Source: Schistosoma haematobium
Taxonomy: Eukaryota; Platyhelminthes; Trematoda; Strigeidida; Schistosomatidae
Reading direction: 5' to 3'
DNA: 64,000 bases
Assembly: GCF_000699445.3 (NCBI RefSeq)
Contig: NC_067200.1
Span: 12,237,256 to 12,301,255 of the forward strand
Below the pieces are notes generated by a model, which saw only the letters and a list, made by a program, of their open reading frames with translations, had not been told where the DNA came from and made no database searches. The translations under genes were made by a program, and so were the position numbers. Of the stretch, positions 46,945 through 57,984 are shown piece after piece. Each line of letters starts with the position of its first letter. Positions within the stretch are counted from its first letter, which is position 1.

Positions 46945-47815
46945 AGAAATAAGAAAATGAAACTGGTTGAAATACGTTTTGCTGAGAATTATATTCTGTA
47001 CCAAAAATATAATATTGAATGAAGCTAATAATAATATATTGTGCAAAAAATTATCGACTTATATATTTTTATATTATGTACAGAATATGCCTTCTGTGCT
47101 TCACAAATTGTTTCCAATACACACCTAACCTACCTGTAAAGTAGAACACAATAATAATCAAAGACGTTTCACCCTAAAAACTATAATCGACTCGTATATG
47201 AAAGAGTACAGTGTAAAGATCTCAACCAGATCACTCTTATTTTCTGCATAGTAAATCAAACTAGAAATTATACAGACCACAGTGTTTTGTTTGAATTCTA
47301 TTTTATTTTCTCTAGTTTAGTGTCATAAATGTTTCGACAAATGATTTATTAAAATTATACTCTAAACATCACAGACATTGTTCTTCTCTTTACTTTGAAT
47401 CATGATGGATTGATACTGTTCTATCATAGTTTATTTGTGATATGTAACAAGGTAATCTATGTACAAGGGGGAAACACCTTTGGTTGGAGACAAACCTTAA
47501 ATATATCCATTTGATAGATCTTAAATAAATTGAAATGAACTAATTTCGTATTATCATTAATTCACACTTCATTTATATGAGTTTTTCAATTGTTTTGCAA
47601 TTAGATGGCCATTTATTGATTTTTACTTAGTTAACGCACTGTTGCATTTTAATTAAGTATTCTGATTTACCATTCATTAGCCAAAATCAATTCTTTTGGT
47701 ATCTATGATATATCTTTATATATAATCATTGAAAGCATAATTGGGTAGTGAGTGAATTAGTAACTATAAGCAACACTTGAATATCACCCTGATTAACTGT
47801 AAAGTTAATAACAAA
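46945..47815. other. AT-rich intronic DNA, no gene seen
   Basis: Nothing recognised. Confidence 0.5.
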
Positions 47816-47819
47816 TAAA

Positions 47820-48160
47820 GTTTTGATCGAGATTATGAATCGATCAATGTTAGACTGATAGGTTCTGGGTTCGAAGCTCCTGGGGGGGGCGGGATCGTGG
47901 ATGCGCACCGCTGACGAGTCCCATACTAGGACGAAACCGCCGTCCAGTGTTTCTAGATTTTCCATGGTGGTCTAGCTTCAATTGACTCATGGTTTCAACC
48001 AGTGAAATATCATTGAAAACTTGTAAGCACTGGATGGTCGTGTCGTCCCAGTATGGGACTCCTCAGTAGAGCGCGAGCTAGAATGAAACAGCCGTTCAGT
48101 ACTTTTAAGTTTTCAGTGGTGATTCAACATTAATTAATTCATGATCTCAATCGAAACTCA
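47820..48160. repeat. Two alpha units in opposite orientation
   Basis: A sense unit with an intact ribozyme (47905-47950) is followed by an antisense ribozyme (48013-48070; GAAA reads GACA) and a sense tail ending 'ttcatgatctcaat'. Confidence 0.8.
47905..47950 (+). ncRNA. Hammerhead ribozyme, alpha type, core intact
   Basis: Core CTGACGA (47911-47917), stem II GTCCCATACTAGGAC (47918-47932), GAAA (47933-47936), cleavage GTC ending 47944. Stem I GCACCG/CAGTGT has one C-A mismatch and one G-U. Stem III CCGCCG is weaker than the usual CGGCCG. Confidence 0.82.
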
Positions 48161-48649
48161 ATAATCTTTAAGGTATTCCTTGATGTTATTATTTCATGTT
48201 GTGTGTTTTTTATTCTGAATGTAAATGCTGAACTTTAGATTGTAGTGGTGAAAATATGAATCATCTAACAAGTGATCAGTTCAATTTTAGTCATTAGTAT
48301 TAACATGTACAATAAATGTGTTAAATAAAATACTTTTCCCGATCATACTATCCAGGTTTCTTTACTTCAGAGTGATATGAATACTTCTAGAAGTTTCTAG
48401 TACATGAATTTTGTCAAATAGTAGCTATCCTGTTCAATATTACTATCTTATCAGTAGTATTTCACTGAATGAATAAAAATCAATCTAATTACAAACTATC
48501 CTATTGTATGAAATATTCATTATGATTTAGATTGTTTTTGATATTAAGAATAATATTTACTGATATAACTAAACTATACGTTCAAGTTAATGATGAAGTG
48601 GAAAATAATTCTATGAGTCTGAATAAATCAATATTATTATAATAGGGTT

Positions 48650-48825
48650 ATGGAGATTTTTGAGTTTCTCTCACATGTGGTACTGAAGATCCTAGGCTCA
48701 AATCTCACGTACAGGATCATGAATGTGCACTGCTGAGAAATCCCATACTAGGACGAAATGGTCATTTAGTGCTTCTAGGTTTTTAATAATGATCTAATAT
48801 TGATCAGTTCATGATCTTAATCAAT
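48650..48825 (+). repeat. Alpha repeat, sense
   Basis: GTGCACTGCTGAGAAATCCC...GGACGAAATGGTCATTTAGTGC: stem I perfect, GAAA kept, but CTGAGGA reads CTGAGAA, so likely inactive. Confidence 0.78.
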
Positions 48826-49049
48826 AAATTGAAATTATTTCGCTATAGAAGCTTATTATTGATTCTTCAAAGCTTTGTCGTTATAATCATTTTTACAACA
48901 GGGTAAGGAAAGAAATATCGATTTTAAGATCATTGAAACATGGTTATTTTTATGTGATTTTTAATTAAAGTTTATAGATTAACATTTTGTACTTAAACTA
49001 TGTGTTATTATTATATTCCATATTTCAATATGATTTACCAAAATTTTAG

Positions 49050-49132
49050 GTAATGGATTTATAGATGGTGAAGAACTTGAAATGTTCATGGGCAAACTAG
49101 TCGAATGTATCATACCGAAACATGCTAGAAAT
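49050..49132 (+). CDS. Calbindin-like EF-hand protein, exon 2 (residues 63-90)
   Basis: The acceptor TTTTAG ends at 49049 and the donor GTAAGC starts at 49133. The 83-nt exon joins the phase-1 end of exon 1 to give DQDGNGFIDGEE, a canonical 12-residue EF-hand loop (residues 60-71). Asp60, Asp62, Asn64, Asp68 and Glu71 occupy the Ca2+-ligand positions, with Gly65 at the turn and Ile67 in the hydrophobic slot. The exiting helix follows (LEMFMGKLVECI), then a short basic linker ending HARN. The reading frame is open only with this splice, and the loop is split between exons, so the exon boundaries are well supported. The exon is isolated in transposon-rich DNA; a LINE B copy begins within 100 bp of its donor. 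Confidence 0.9.
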
Positions 49133-50863
49133 GTAAGCCAAGTTTATTTGATAAATATTTACCGATATAATAATATCAGCTCAAAACAATTATGTAGAAC
49201 GTTTACTCCTTTATTTATGGCTGTTATCCTTCATGGAGGAGTATAGACCATTCACCAGTATTTTCGGTGTAACTCTGTTCTAGACAATCCTTTCCAGTTC
49301 ATTCCAATTGCTATTCATTCTTTTAACGTCTGCTTCCCATTCTTGGAGCAATGTTTTATTCAGTCTGCCTTTTTTCTGTTTCCCTTCACGATTACAAGTT
49401 AGGATTTGCCTTGTGATGCAGTTTGGTGATTTCCATAATGTGCGTTCTATCCACCTTTGACATCTATTTTTAATTTCCTCTTCAGAAGGAATTTGGTTTG
49501 TTTTCTCCCACAGTAGGCCGTTGCTGATGATATCAGGTCAACGGATACTCAATATTTTGCGTAGACAACTGTTTATAAATAGTTGTCCAAGTTTTAGCTC
49601 CATACAATAGAACTGTCATGACGTTCGTAATAAAGATGGTAACTTTGATGTTGTTTGACAGCTGATTTGAGATGCGTCCGTTTTTTCACTTGCAGGACTT
49701 CTGTCCTTGCTTTGCCAATCGTTGCCTTTACAACAGCATCTTGCTTGTTCATCGATGATGCTGGTCAAGTACATGAAAGTCTCCATCTCTTCCAAATTTT
49801 CTTTATTAAGTGTGGTTATGATATCGTTCTCCGTGTTGAATTTGAGGATCTTGCCTTTTTCCTTGTGGATATTGAGGCTTACTGTTGAAGAGGCTGCCAC
49901 TACACTGTTTTTCTTGACCTGAAGTTATTGACGTATATGGGATAGAATAGCTAGGTTATCTGCCAAGTCCAAATCGCTTAGCTGCATCCAAACTGTCCAT
50001 TGTATCGCGTGCTTCCCCTAAGATGTCGAGGTCTTCGTTATTCAGTCGACCACCAGAAGAAAGATGGAGAAGGAGAGTAGGCAGTCTTTTCTATCACTGG
50101 TCCTCACTCGGAATGCATCTATCAGACGTCCTCCATGCATGATTTTGCAGTGTAGTCCGTCTTATGAATTCTGTATGGTGTTGATGACCTTTTCAGGTAC
50201 ACCATGGTGTCGAAGAGGTTCCCATAGAGTCCTCCTATTCAAACTGTCAAACGCCTTCTCATAGTCAATGAAGTTGATGTATAGTGACGAGTTCCGTTCA
50301 AGTGATCGTTTAAAGATGGTCCGTAGTGTCGTAATTTGGTCTGTGCACGGAATCCAGCCTGTTGATCTCGAAGTTTGGCGTCTACTTAGTCATTCATCCG
50401 AGTCAGCAACACTGTTGAAGACTTTCCCTGGTACTGGCATTAGTGTAATACCTCTATAGTTCTTACATTTGCTCAGATCTCCTTTTTCGGTATCTTGGTA
50501 AAGTATTCTTTTCCCACTTGTTCTTCCTCCCATATCTTCTTGAATAGAAGGTGAAGCATACTTGCAGTTACTTCTGTGTCTTACTTTAGTGCTTCGGTTG
50601 GTATATTATCAGGTCCCGCTGCTTTAACACTCATGATTTTTCTGTTGGCCATTCCGATTTGTTTGATCACTGATGGAATGACATCTACGGTGAGGTCTGT
50701 GTGTGCTGCTTCTATGTCCGGTGGGTCCAGTGGAGCTGGCTTATTCAAGAGTTCTTCAATGTGTTCTACCCAATTGTTCTTCCGTTCTTGAACCTCAGTG
50801 ATTGTCTTGTCTTCTTTGTTCTTCATTGGTCTCTCTGGTTTACTATATTTCACTGCTAGTTAC

Positions 50864-51314
50864 TGTTAGGTTCGTTATGCTTGAATGTTACTACTGATTC
50901 GGCTTATTCGGGACGGAACGAAGGATCAAGGATTCAGGGACTCGATAGGCTATTCTGGTCCGTTGTCCCCAACTCAGCTAACTCGATCAAGAAGTCTTGG
51001 TAAGATATGGAAATGTATTCTACAGGCAACCAGCAGATACCAGGTCAATCAGGCACACAAATCAAACATATTTATACAAATATTTATAATCGATATTGTC
51101 ATGGTAAAACTTTTTAAACAATAATCAATAAGTTCATCAGTCGACTGACATTCAAATATTCAATCGATAAGTTCGTCAATTGACTGCTATCTGAACATTT
51201 AATCGATAAGTTCATCAATTGACTGCCATTCAAATATTTAAACATTTAGTCGATAAGTTAATCGATAAGATAAAATTACAAAATATGAGTTTTGGGGATC
51301 TATCGTCCCCAACA
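50864..51314 (-). mobile_element. Solo LTR (451 bp) inserted in LINE B
   Basis: Ends are TGTTAGG...CCCCAACA (TG..CA, 4-bp inverted termini). Flanks GTTAC and GTTTC match at 4 of 5 bases. Removing the insert plus one flank copy restores the LINE B frame: TTK before and LAVKYSKPE after. On the minus strand the order fits an LTR: tandem repeats (U3), TATAAATA at about 51068-51096, then R-U5. No internal retroviral-type genes remain. Confidence 0.8.
51123..51270. repeat. 39-bp tandem repeat inside the solo LTR
   Basis: Units begin AATCRATAAGTTC at 51123, 51162 and 51201 (39, 39 and 47 bp). Partial units follow at 51248 and 51260. They lie in the presumed U3 promoter region. Confidence 0.85.
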
Positions 51315-51984
51315 GTTTCGTCGTTGGTTGTCTGTAATCATTCAGTTTGATGTGATTCATTTTTGTCAAGAAGCACCAGAAACAAGAATACCGTACCTTC
51401 TTAGTTAATTTATATGAAAGAATTGCTTATCATAATCCAAACAGTATGAAAGTCAATGACATTACCTTCCTTTCAATATTTTAGAAATACCATATTAATA
51501 TCCAATTAAAAATTAATGTAACATTCTAGGGTTATTATGTCCAAGAGTTTTGGGTAACTTCAGGGGAATTCTATTTACATGTTAACATTCAAATATTGAA
51601 AGTATTTGCCAACCTCTTGTTCCATTTTAAAATACTTCCTTAAGATTAATACATAAGTTTTCCTACTAATGTCAGACATCTTTTCTCTCTCAATACATTC
51701 TCACACCAGAGATCGTAAAACATTATTAATTCCATGAGACAGACAACGTTATCGACGAGTTATTGAATAGTTTTAGATACAATGTGAGCGTCGTGTTTCC
51801 CAAAGTTTTTATGGACGAGATACAGTTGTTTTTATTGTTTATAAATCCCTATAGACTTACTATTATCTTTGTAGACCTGAAATACTGGAGTGAAATACTT
51901 GTGAACATTGTTAAGACAGATTAGGATCAAAAGAATGTCATAGTTTAACCCCATGTAACTAGAAGAAAAATTGGTCGGGAATTA

Positions 51985-52065
51985 TAAGTGTCATTGAGTA
52001 GTGATCAAAACCATAATAACTAATCTGTAATGTCAATTGGATTCTACCGATCATGTTGCAATATA
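51985..52065 (-). repeat. Gamma 3' module fragment
   Basis: 'attgagtagtgatcaaaac' and 'ttctaccgatcatgttgca' recur at 1210-1250 and 56745-56830. Confidence 0.6.
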
Positions 52066-52290
52066 TAGTCACCAATCTTATTGACCGGACATTGGAGTAC
52101 ACACTATTTTGGTGTAAGGGGACTAGAGACAGTCGGTGGGAAACCTGCAACCGAGGTATTGAATTATCTGGGACTTGTTACCAGAATACCTCTACAATAC
52201 TTAGGGAACACTATAACACCTATCGGACTCGAATCAGTAACACCGAGGGGCTATTTGAATTACAACTGACTCTCTGCTTATGTAACCAAT
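52066..52290. repeat. Unclassified tRNA-like SINE candidate
   Basis: GC-richer than its surroundings. Contains 'ggactcgaatcagtaacacc', resembling an internal promoter box B. Not matched to alpha, beta or gamma, and no second copy was found in the window. Confidence 0.35.
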
Positions 52291-52474
52291 GACTATGCGA
52301 ATTCAGATATTTATAATGAACAGAAAGTGAAGGGCAGAAGTCATCTTGAAGTGACTTTAATTACTCTAGATGAGTTTATTAGGTTTCATATAGTTGTTCC
52401 ACATTTTTGTATGAATATTCTACGGGAACATATATACATTTTTAAAAATTTTTGCAGTTTAAATCAAAAACTAA

Positions 52475-52620
52475 TTATAGGCAGACCGCCAATAAACTTG
52501 AATGCGCTGGTCAGCTGTTTCGTCTTAGTCGTGGACTGTCCAGCAATCGGTGCCTTCAAATCCTGGTTAAGTCGTCTGGAAGTTAAGCTTTCATGAGCAA
52601 AACAGATCCTGGATATTACT
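52475..52620 (-). repeat. Degenerate alpha repeat, antisense
   Basis: 'gcgctggtcagctgtttcgtc' at 52504 is the reverse of the ribozyme 3' half. CTGANGA side reads TGGACAG. Confidence 0.55.
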
Positions 52621-53029
52621 CCATAAGTCGGGGTTGTGAAATGCTACTGTTAAGAAGTTTTATTCAGGGATTAAGCAGTTGGTTGTCATTGTTGTGCCAA
52701 CTAAGATTAGTTAGTGATTGAGTTTCAATTAGCCTATCTTCAATGAGAACTCATCTAAATCCCAAATATTTTCGATACAATTTATTTCAACCTCATTTAT
52801 GTTTGGTAATAAATGGTAATGTTTCTTTCCTTTGGATGAAAATTAAGATTAAAAAAGTATATGTTTGTATTGTTCAACATGGTAGTAAGTACTTCAAGCA
52901 TGCTCCCAACATGACTGACACCATCATACCTTGAACGATATTATAGTTAGTCGTTTAATCAGTTTATACACTATCCGTATTCTCAGTATATATGTGGAAA
53001 GGTTAAGTTAATTATCAGAAAGAGGTTTC

Positions 53030-53350
53030 GTGGAGATTGTAGCAATTTAATAGTTGAATTCATGAGTCAATTAAAGCAGATTCATCATGGAAAACCTGGA
53101 AGCACTGGATGGTCTTTTAATCCTAGTATGAGAGTTCTCAGCAGTGCGCATTCACGATCCCGCCCCGCAATTTCGTGGGTTGATTAAAGTTAGATATTAA
53201 CACCGTTGGGTGTTGATCAGTTCAGTGGACTAGAGGTAAAGCGATTGAGCGCGAGACTGGTAGGTCCTGGGTTCGAATCTCGCGGTCACGGCTTCTCACT
53301 AGAACTCCGAGAATTCCCTAACGATGCTAGTCACTAGTGAGCACATGGTA
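53030..53350. repeat. Alpha composite with good tRNA-like segment
   Basis: Antisense ribozyme half at 53095-53150 (core lost), then a sense tRNA-like part with box-B-like GGTTCGAATC at 53270-53279, followed by 'ggtcacggcttctcactag', the spacer shared with 32772-33324. Confidence 0.8.
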
Positions 53351-53619
53351 ATTATCAGTATAGGTTTGTGGAGGAGTCAAAAACCCTATACTGATATTAG
53401 ATTTTCATTTTATTGAATGATGACTGACCTAGAAAACTTTAATCTTGGTATCATTTTTGTTAAATTGTATTTTATTCATGTTTATTTTGTATTTTTTATC
53501 TTTTTTTATGTAGAGGCACTGTTTTAGGAATTGTTCTGTTATTTATATTCATTCGTTTGGACTCAGTGCATTAGTAATTTGGCTATCCTTTAGTTTGTAA
53601 TACAGATTGAGCTTAGTTA

Positions 53620-54000
53620 GATAATAAGTGGAAACTGAAAGGCACTGAACAGTTAGTTAGTTAGTTCTGGTAAAGTATTCATTTAGTAGTTGTTGGTACG
53701 ATATCATCAACTTTCGAACATGTAACTCAAAAATCCTAAAGTGAGAGCTTAACCTATAAACAGTTGCGGCAGCATTTAATGTTTGAGAACTTAACTTCAA
53801 TCAGTTCACGATATTACTCAGTCATTTAATATCATTGGTGGGTGACTGACTCATACATGACTGAACCTCGTTTGTGATGGGTTTTGTTGAAAGTAGTTGC
53901 TAGTCAATTGGTAGTAAGTCGTGAATGTGTACTGCTGAGTTCCATACTGGGATGGAATACTTGTCCAATTTTTTCTGGTCCGATCTGGTCAAAAACTGTT
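53620..54000. repeat. Very degenerate alpha-like composite
   Basis: 'aaggcactgaacag' near 53637 and 'gtactgctgagttccatactggg' near 53928 are recognisable. The rest has diverged. Confidence 0.45.
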
Positions 54001-54353
54001 TCACTAACTTTGGTTTATAATATTAACTATACAATGCAACAATGATTGTTTCCTGTTTTATTTTGATGATTACTTATATTTCCATTTAATTTGAAGAAAG
54101 TATTATTGTATTTAACATAACACCTTAATAATCCATATTATCCACACAAACAATTTCTTTCTTTTCATCTGTAAACTACTCCTAACATGTCATGTTACTT
54201 ATAGCAAGGCGAAGGGTGATAAATATGTCAGTAGAATGCAATATACTATCTGATGCATATATTCATTGGTTCAAGTCGCCACACCATATTCACACAAAAA
54301 CATATATTATGAAGCTAAGTCGTAGAGTAAAAGAAGTAGTGACAGTACAATAG

Positions 54354-54396
<43 letters not shown>

Positions 54397-55138
54397 GGTA
54401 GTAGTAGTAGTAGTAAAGAAGAAAAAAATAAGATTTCCGGACTCACAGTCTATGAAGAGACTAAAACGGAATAGATCTGCACTGTTGCCGATGATTCTGA
54501 GCTATAACATCATTATCTCCAACTACTGGTTATAATGGTCACGTGGGCTCTAATCAGATAATCTTCATCTATCTACATGACTCAATTCAATTTTTAATTA
54601 CTACGATACATTGGCGCTATGTTCTAGTTTGACCACCCCACCCCCACCCCGATTGCTTTTAGCCTACTCCTACATTAGATAATATGCACTCATTGTGGTA
54701 GGTGATTATTATTACATTTTTTCTTTATACACAAAAATTGATATAGTGGATTAATTGCACTTATCTGTTCCCTTCTACAAATCAGTCTCATTCCTAATAG
54801 TAATATTAACATATATGTATATACATACATATATATATGTCAAGTGAACAAAATATGGGAAATATGATTGAAAATTGTTTGATGTTGCTTAGCAGCGTAA
54901 GCAACAATAGTGAAAAACAAAAGTTGACAATGATATGGTCTGATAAATTTAATTGTGTATATACTTTATAAACTATTGCCTAATTTACATACAGTAAACA
55001 ATACATTATATCTTTATCAGTTAAATTGAATGGATTTAAATATTAAATGACAAATACCTTAATTGACATTATTTTGTTTACATAAAACAAGAGAAAAATA
55101 AATACATAATTATTAGTATGAAGTTATGGAGACTGTTG
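54000..55138. other. AT-rich intronic DNA with one microsatellite
   Basis: Apart from 54354-54415, only an imperfect LINE C-type 3' end (54240-54600: 'caagtcgccacaccatattc', 'ctataacatcattatctcc') may be present. Confidence 0.45.
54354..54415. repeat. (ATT)n then (GTA)n microsatellite
   Basis: About fourteen ATT units to 54396, then about six GTA units. Confidence 0.95.
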
Positions 55139-55139
55139 G

Positions 55140-55475
55140 ATTGTAATTGAGATCATGAACTGATCAATGTTAGATTATCATTGAAAACCTAGAAGTATTG
55201 AACTAGAAGCTTCGTCTTAGTGTGAGACTTCACAGCGGTTGAGCAATATCATGGATTGGTTAAAGTTAAACATTAACAACGTTGGATGTTGGCTAGCTCA
55301 GTGATCTAGAGGTTTGGCGTTTACACGCGAGATTGGAAGTCCTGGGCTCTAATCTTATATATGGGGTCGTGGATGCGCACTATTGAGGAGTCCCGTACTA
55401 GGACTTAGTGGCCGTCCAGTGTTTTCAGGTTTTTAGTGGTGGTCTAAAATTGATCGGTTCATGATCTCAAATATA
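55140..55475. repeat. Alpha composite with 28-bp terminal inverted repeats
   Basis: 55147-55174 and 55443-55470 are inverted repeats with 2 mismatches. Inside: a decayed antisense ribozyme, a tRNA-like 'tagctcagtgatctagagg' at about 55293, and a sense ribozyme at 55375-55425 with GAAA replaced by TTAG. Confidence 0.82.
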
Positions 55476-55887
55476 TAGCTATTATAAATAATTTTGTTCA
55501 TAATTCACTACTATAGGGAATATGCTGACCAAATACTTCAACAAAATCAAAGTTAAATGATGCAAATATAAATGTGTATTATGAATAACATTCGAATTTA
55601 GAATTCATGTTTCATCTCATTTAAGACTCATTAAACCTAATCAATTTCTATTTCAATAGCGATGTTTACATTCAATGTTGAAATTTATATGAAAATAATT
55701 CAATAAATCATATCCATAACAAGATGGTACAGTATTATAATTCAATATTCCGTTGACATTAATATAGGTGAACTTGAAAGTCAATCAGAAAATCAAATGT
55801 CAACTACATAGACCTTTAAAACTTCCTAAAATAAATGTCAAACGCATTCCTATGCAAATGCTATAACTAGTAGGAAGTTATGGCTTG

Positions 55888-56682
55888 CTTACTTACTTAC
55901 TCCTGTTATCCCTTGGGGGGGAAGGTAGGCCGCCCACCAGCATTTTCTATCCAACTCTGCCTGGATAATCCTTTTCAGTTCATTCCAGCTGCTATTCATT
56001 CTTTTGACGTCTGATTCCAGTTCCAGACGCATCATGTTCTTCGATCTGCTACTTTTTCATTTCCCTTGACGATTACAAGTTAGGATGTAGTTTAGTGATT
56101 TTCACAATGTGTGCACTATCCAACTCCGACGTTTATTTCCTCTTCATATGGAAGTTGGTTTTTTCTCTCCCACAGTAGGCTGTTGCTGATGGTATCTGGT
56201 CAACGGACATTGAGTATCTTGTGTAGAAAATTATTGTTAAATACTTGTATTGTTTTGATGATGGTTGTGGTAGTACTCCAAGTTTCAGCTCCGAACAGTA
56301 TGCTTGTCTTGGCCTTCGTATTGAAGATTCTGACTTTGATATTGGTTAATAGTTGTTTTGAGTTCCATATGTTTCTCAACTATAGGAGTTCTGTACTCGC
56401 TTTGCTAATCGTTGCCATTACAATTGCATCGGATCCTCGTTGTTCTTTAATGATGTTGTATAGTCACATGAAAGATTATACCTCTTCAAGAGCTTCTCCA
56501 CCAATTGTAGTTGTGTTAGTGTTCTCCATGTTGTATTCGAGTACCTTGAGTTTTCCGTTGTGTATGTTGAGGCCTACTGATGCAGAGTGTTCTGACACAG
56601 GGATTGTCTTGACTCGCATTTGTTCGTGTATATAGGCTGGAAGTGGTAGGTCATCTGCGAAGTCCAAACCATCTAGTCAATA
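55888..56682 (-). mobile_element. LINE B 3' fragment
   Basis: Tail (TTAC)n at 55888-55901, then CTCCTGTTATCCC. It covers the C-terminal region, the IHNGKLKVLEYN block and the start of the FADD box (MDFADDLPLPAYIHEQM at about 56600-56665). 5'-truncated just after the catalytic box. Confidence 0.85.
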
Positions 56683-56739
56683 ATATCGTGAATGAAACAA
56701 TTTCTTATTGATAACACTGAATGTACTGTATCTATAATT

Positions 56740-56895
56740 GGTTGATCACTGGGTAGTAATCGATGTCAAGTATGTCAGGTCCACCTTAGTGCAGATCCGA
56801 TTCTACCAACCAAGTTGTAATGTGGCTACTAGTCTAGGTGACTCGACATCGCGTACACTATGCTGAGACCACCGCCAGCCACTATCTCAATCAAC
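56740..56895 (-). repeat. Gamma 3' module fragment
   Basis: 'tgatcactgggtagtaatcg' to 'ggtgactcgacatcgcg', matching 1200-1275. No ribozyme part. Confidence 0.7.
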
Positions 56896-57237
56896 TGTAT
56901 CATAAAATGAATGCAATTATTGATATAGACCATTAGGTTCCTGGCAAATTTATCTATATGTATCGTGTTCACAATGAAGTCTTAATATCCTTGATTCGCA
57001 CGTGTGTTGAACTATGTAATTCACGATTTTGTGAAGTATCAAGTTAAACTTTTAGTTAATTTAAAAAAAAGTCAGCAGTAATGATTAGTAAGTACCAAAT
57101 TTTCCGTTAACCATTTTCTATTAAAAAACGAGGATATTTTATAACAGTAAGTAAACATGGTTTATTGACTAAGCTAAAATGCAATTTTATTAATCTCTCT
57201 AATATTGTTCTTTTCTACTTTTGTCTATTGTTAACAG

Positions 57238-57327
57238 CAACTATCCGAGGATGATACTCGTGAATTAGTTAATGAGTTATTAAAAGTAATCGATACGAAC
57301 AATGATAATCGAATCGATATTAGAGAG
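57238..57327 (+). CDS. Calbindin-like EF-hand protein, exon 3 (residues 91-120)
   Basis: A pyrimidine-rich acceptor ending AACAG precedes 57238, and the donor GTAAGT begins at 57328. The exon is 90 nt, phase 0 at both ends. It encodes the entering helix (ELVNELLKVI) and a complete second EF-hand loop DTNNDNRIDIRE (residues 109-120). Asp109, Asn111, Asp113, Asp117 and Glu120 are at ligand positions. The usual Gly at loop position 6 is Asn114, which family members tolerate. The exon ends exactly at the loop's final Glu. Only two EF-hands are encoded by 57327, against six in calbindin-type proteins, and no later exon was recognised in the window. The rest of the gene should lie beyond 64000. Confidence 0.9.
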
Positions 57328-57911
57328 GTAAGTAGTTTTAAATGATAGATTTGGTTTTTCCTGTTTTCACTTTTGCATTACAATTTTAAATTACTATAAA
57401 GAGATTGGTGAATATTGATGACCATCATTGATTATAGATAATGATTGAGCAATATCGCGAATTGATTGGTGGGGGATAAGAAACTGTGTGTCCTTCGTGA
57501 GAATCGATATTCCTTGGTTCACCTATCGGTGAGGTTGTAAATGAACACCATTGTAAATATCAAAAGTTGTACAAACTTGTAAATGAATCCTCCTAAAAAA
57601 GAACTCTTCTTTGAATCAATCTTTCTTAATTTATGTAACGATAGGTATATTCCGTGTACTTCATTAAAAAATGACATAACTTGTCTAATTCTGATTTATT
57701 TATTGAATAGAATTTTCCTTATTTACCCAAACTGATATTACCATGAAAAATAGAAAAACTTATGAACAACTAAGGCGTTGGCTATCCACCAATTCAAGCT
57801 GAAACTCTATGTGTGTGAATGATACATTCAATCTCTAATCCTTCGTTGAGCCTAATACCATTTTGTATGAACGATTATCTTTCAAAATTCTCACCTGTAA
57901 CTTATTTTCAT

Positions 57912-57913
<2 letters not shown>

Positions 57914-57947
<34 letters not shown>
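57914..57947. repeat. (AT)n microsatellite
   Basis: About seventeen AT units, just before the Penelope-like remnant. Confidence 0.95.
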
Positions 57948-57949
<2 letters not shown>

Positions 57950-57984
57950 TTCTTCAACTCTCTGGTTTTTATGTAACCTCATTT

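Larger units (their letters stand above)
28995..49049 (+). other. Intron 1 of the calbindin-like gene
   Basis: 20,055-bp intron between matched GT/AG sites. It interrupts the Gly codon inside EF-hand loop 1. It contains alpha, beta and gamma short repeats, LINE B and C fragments, a LINE A-derived short element, D-family copies and AT-rich unique DNA. No competing host gene was recognised on either strand. Confidence 0.85.
49197..51400 (-). mobile_element. Long LINE B fragment interrupted by a solo LTR
   Basis: Antisense LINE B from near the 3' end (49205, 'tttatttatggctgttatcc') through the RT region. 50581-50853 reads KYSKPERPMKNKEDKTI and ...VKAAGPDNIPTEALK. Coding similarity (NDYRQPTTK) resumes beyond 51314 once the LTR at 50864-51314 is removed. 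Frameshifts throughout. The 5' limit near 51400 is approximate. Confidence 0.85.
49133..57237 (+). other. Intron 2 of the calbindin-like gene
   Basis: 8,105-bp phase-0 intron. It is largely filled by a LINE B copy containing a solo LTR (49197-51400), several alpha elements, AT-rich DNA and a second LINE B copy (55888-56682). Confidence 0.85.

Noticed and set aside
51123..51270. CRISPR-like array
   Set aside because: Contiguous tandem repeat without spacers, inside an LTR of a eukaryotic genome.
53212..53283. Genuine tRNA gene
   Set aside because: Box-like sequence lies inside an alpha repeat and does not fold into a convincing cloverleaf by eye. The same holds for beta and gamma segments.
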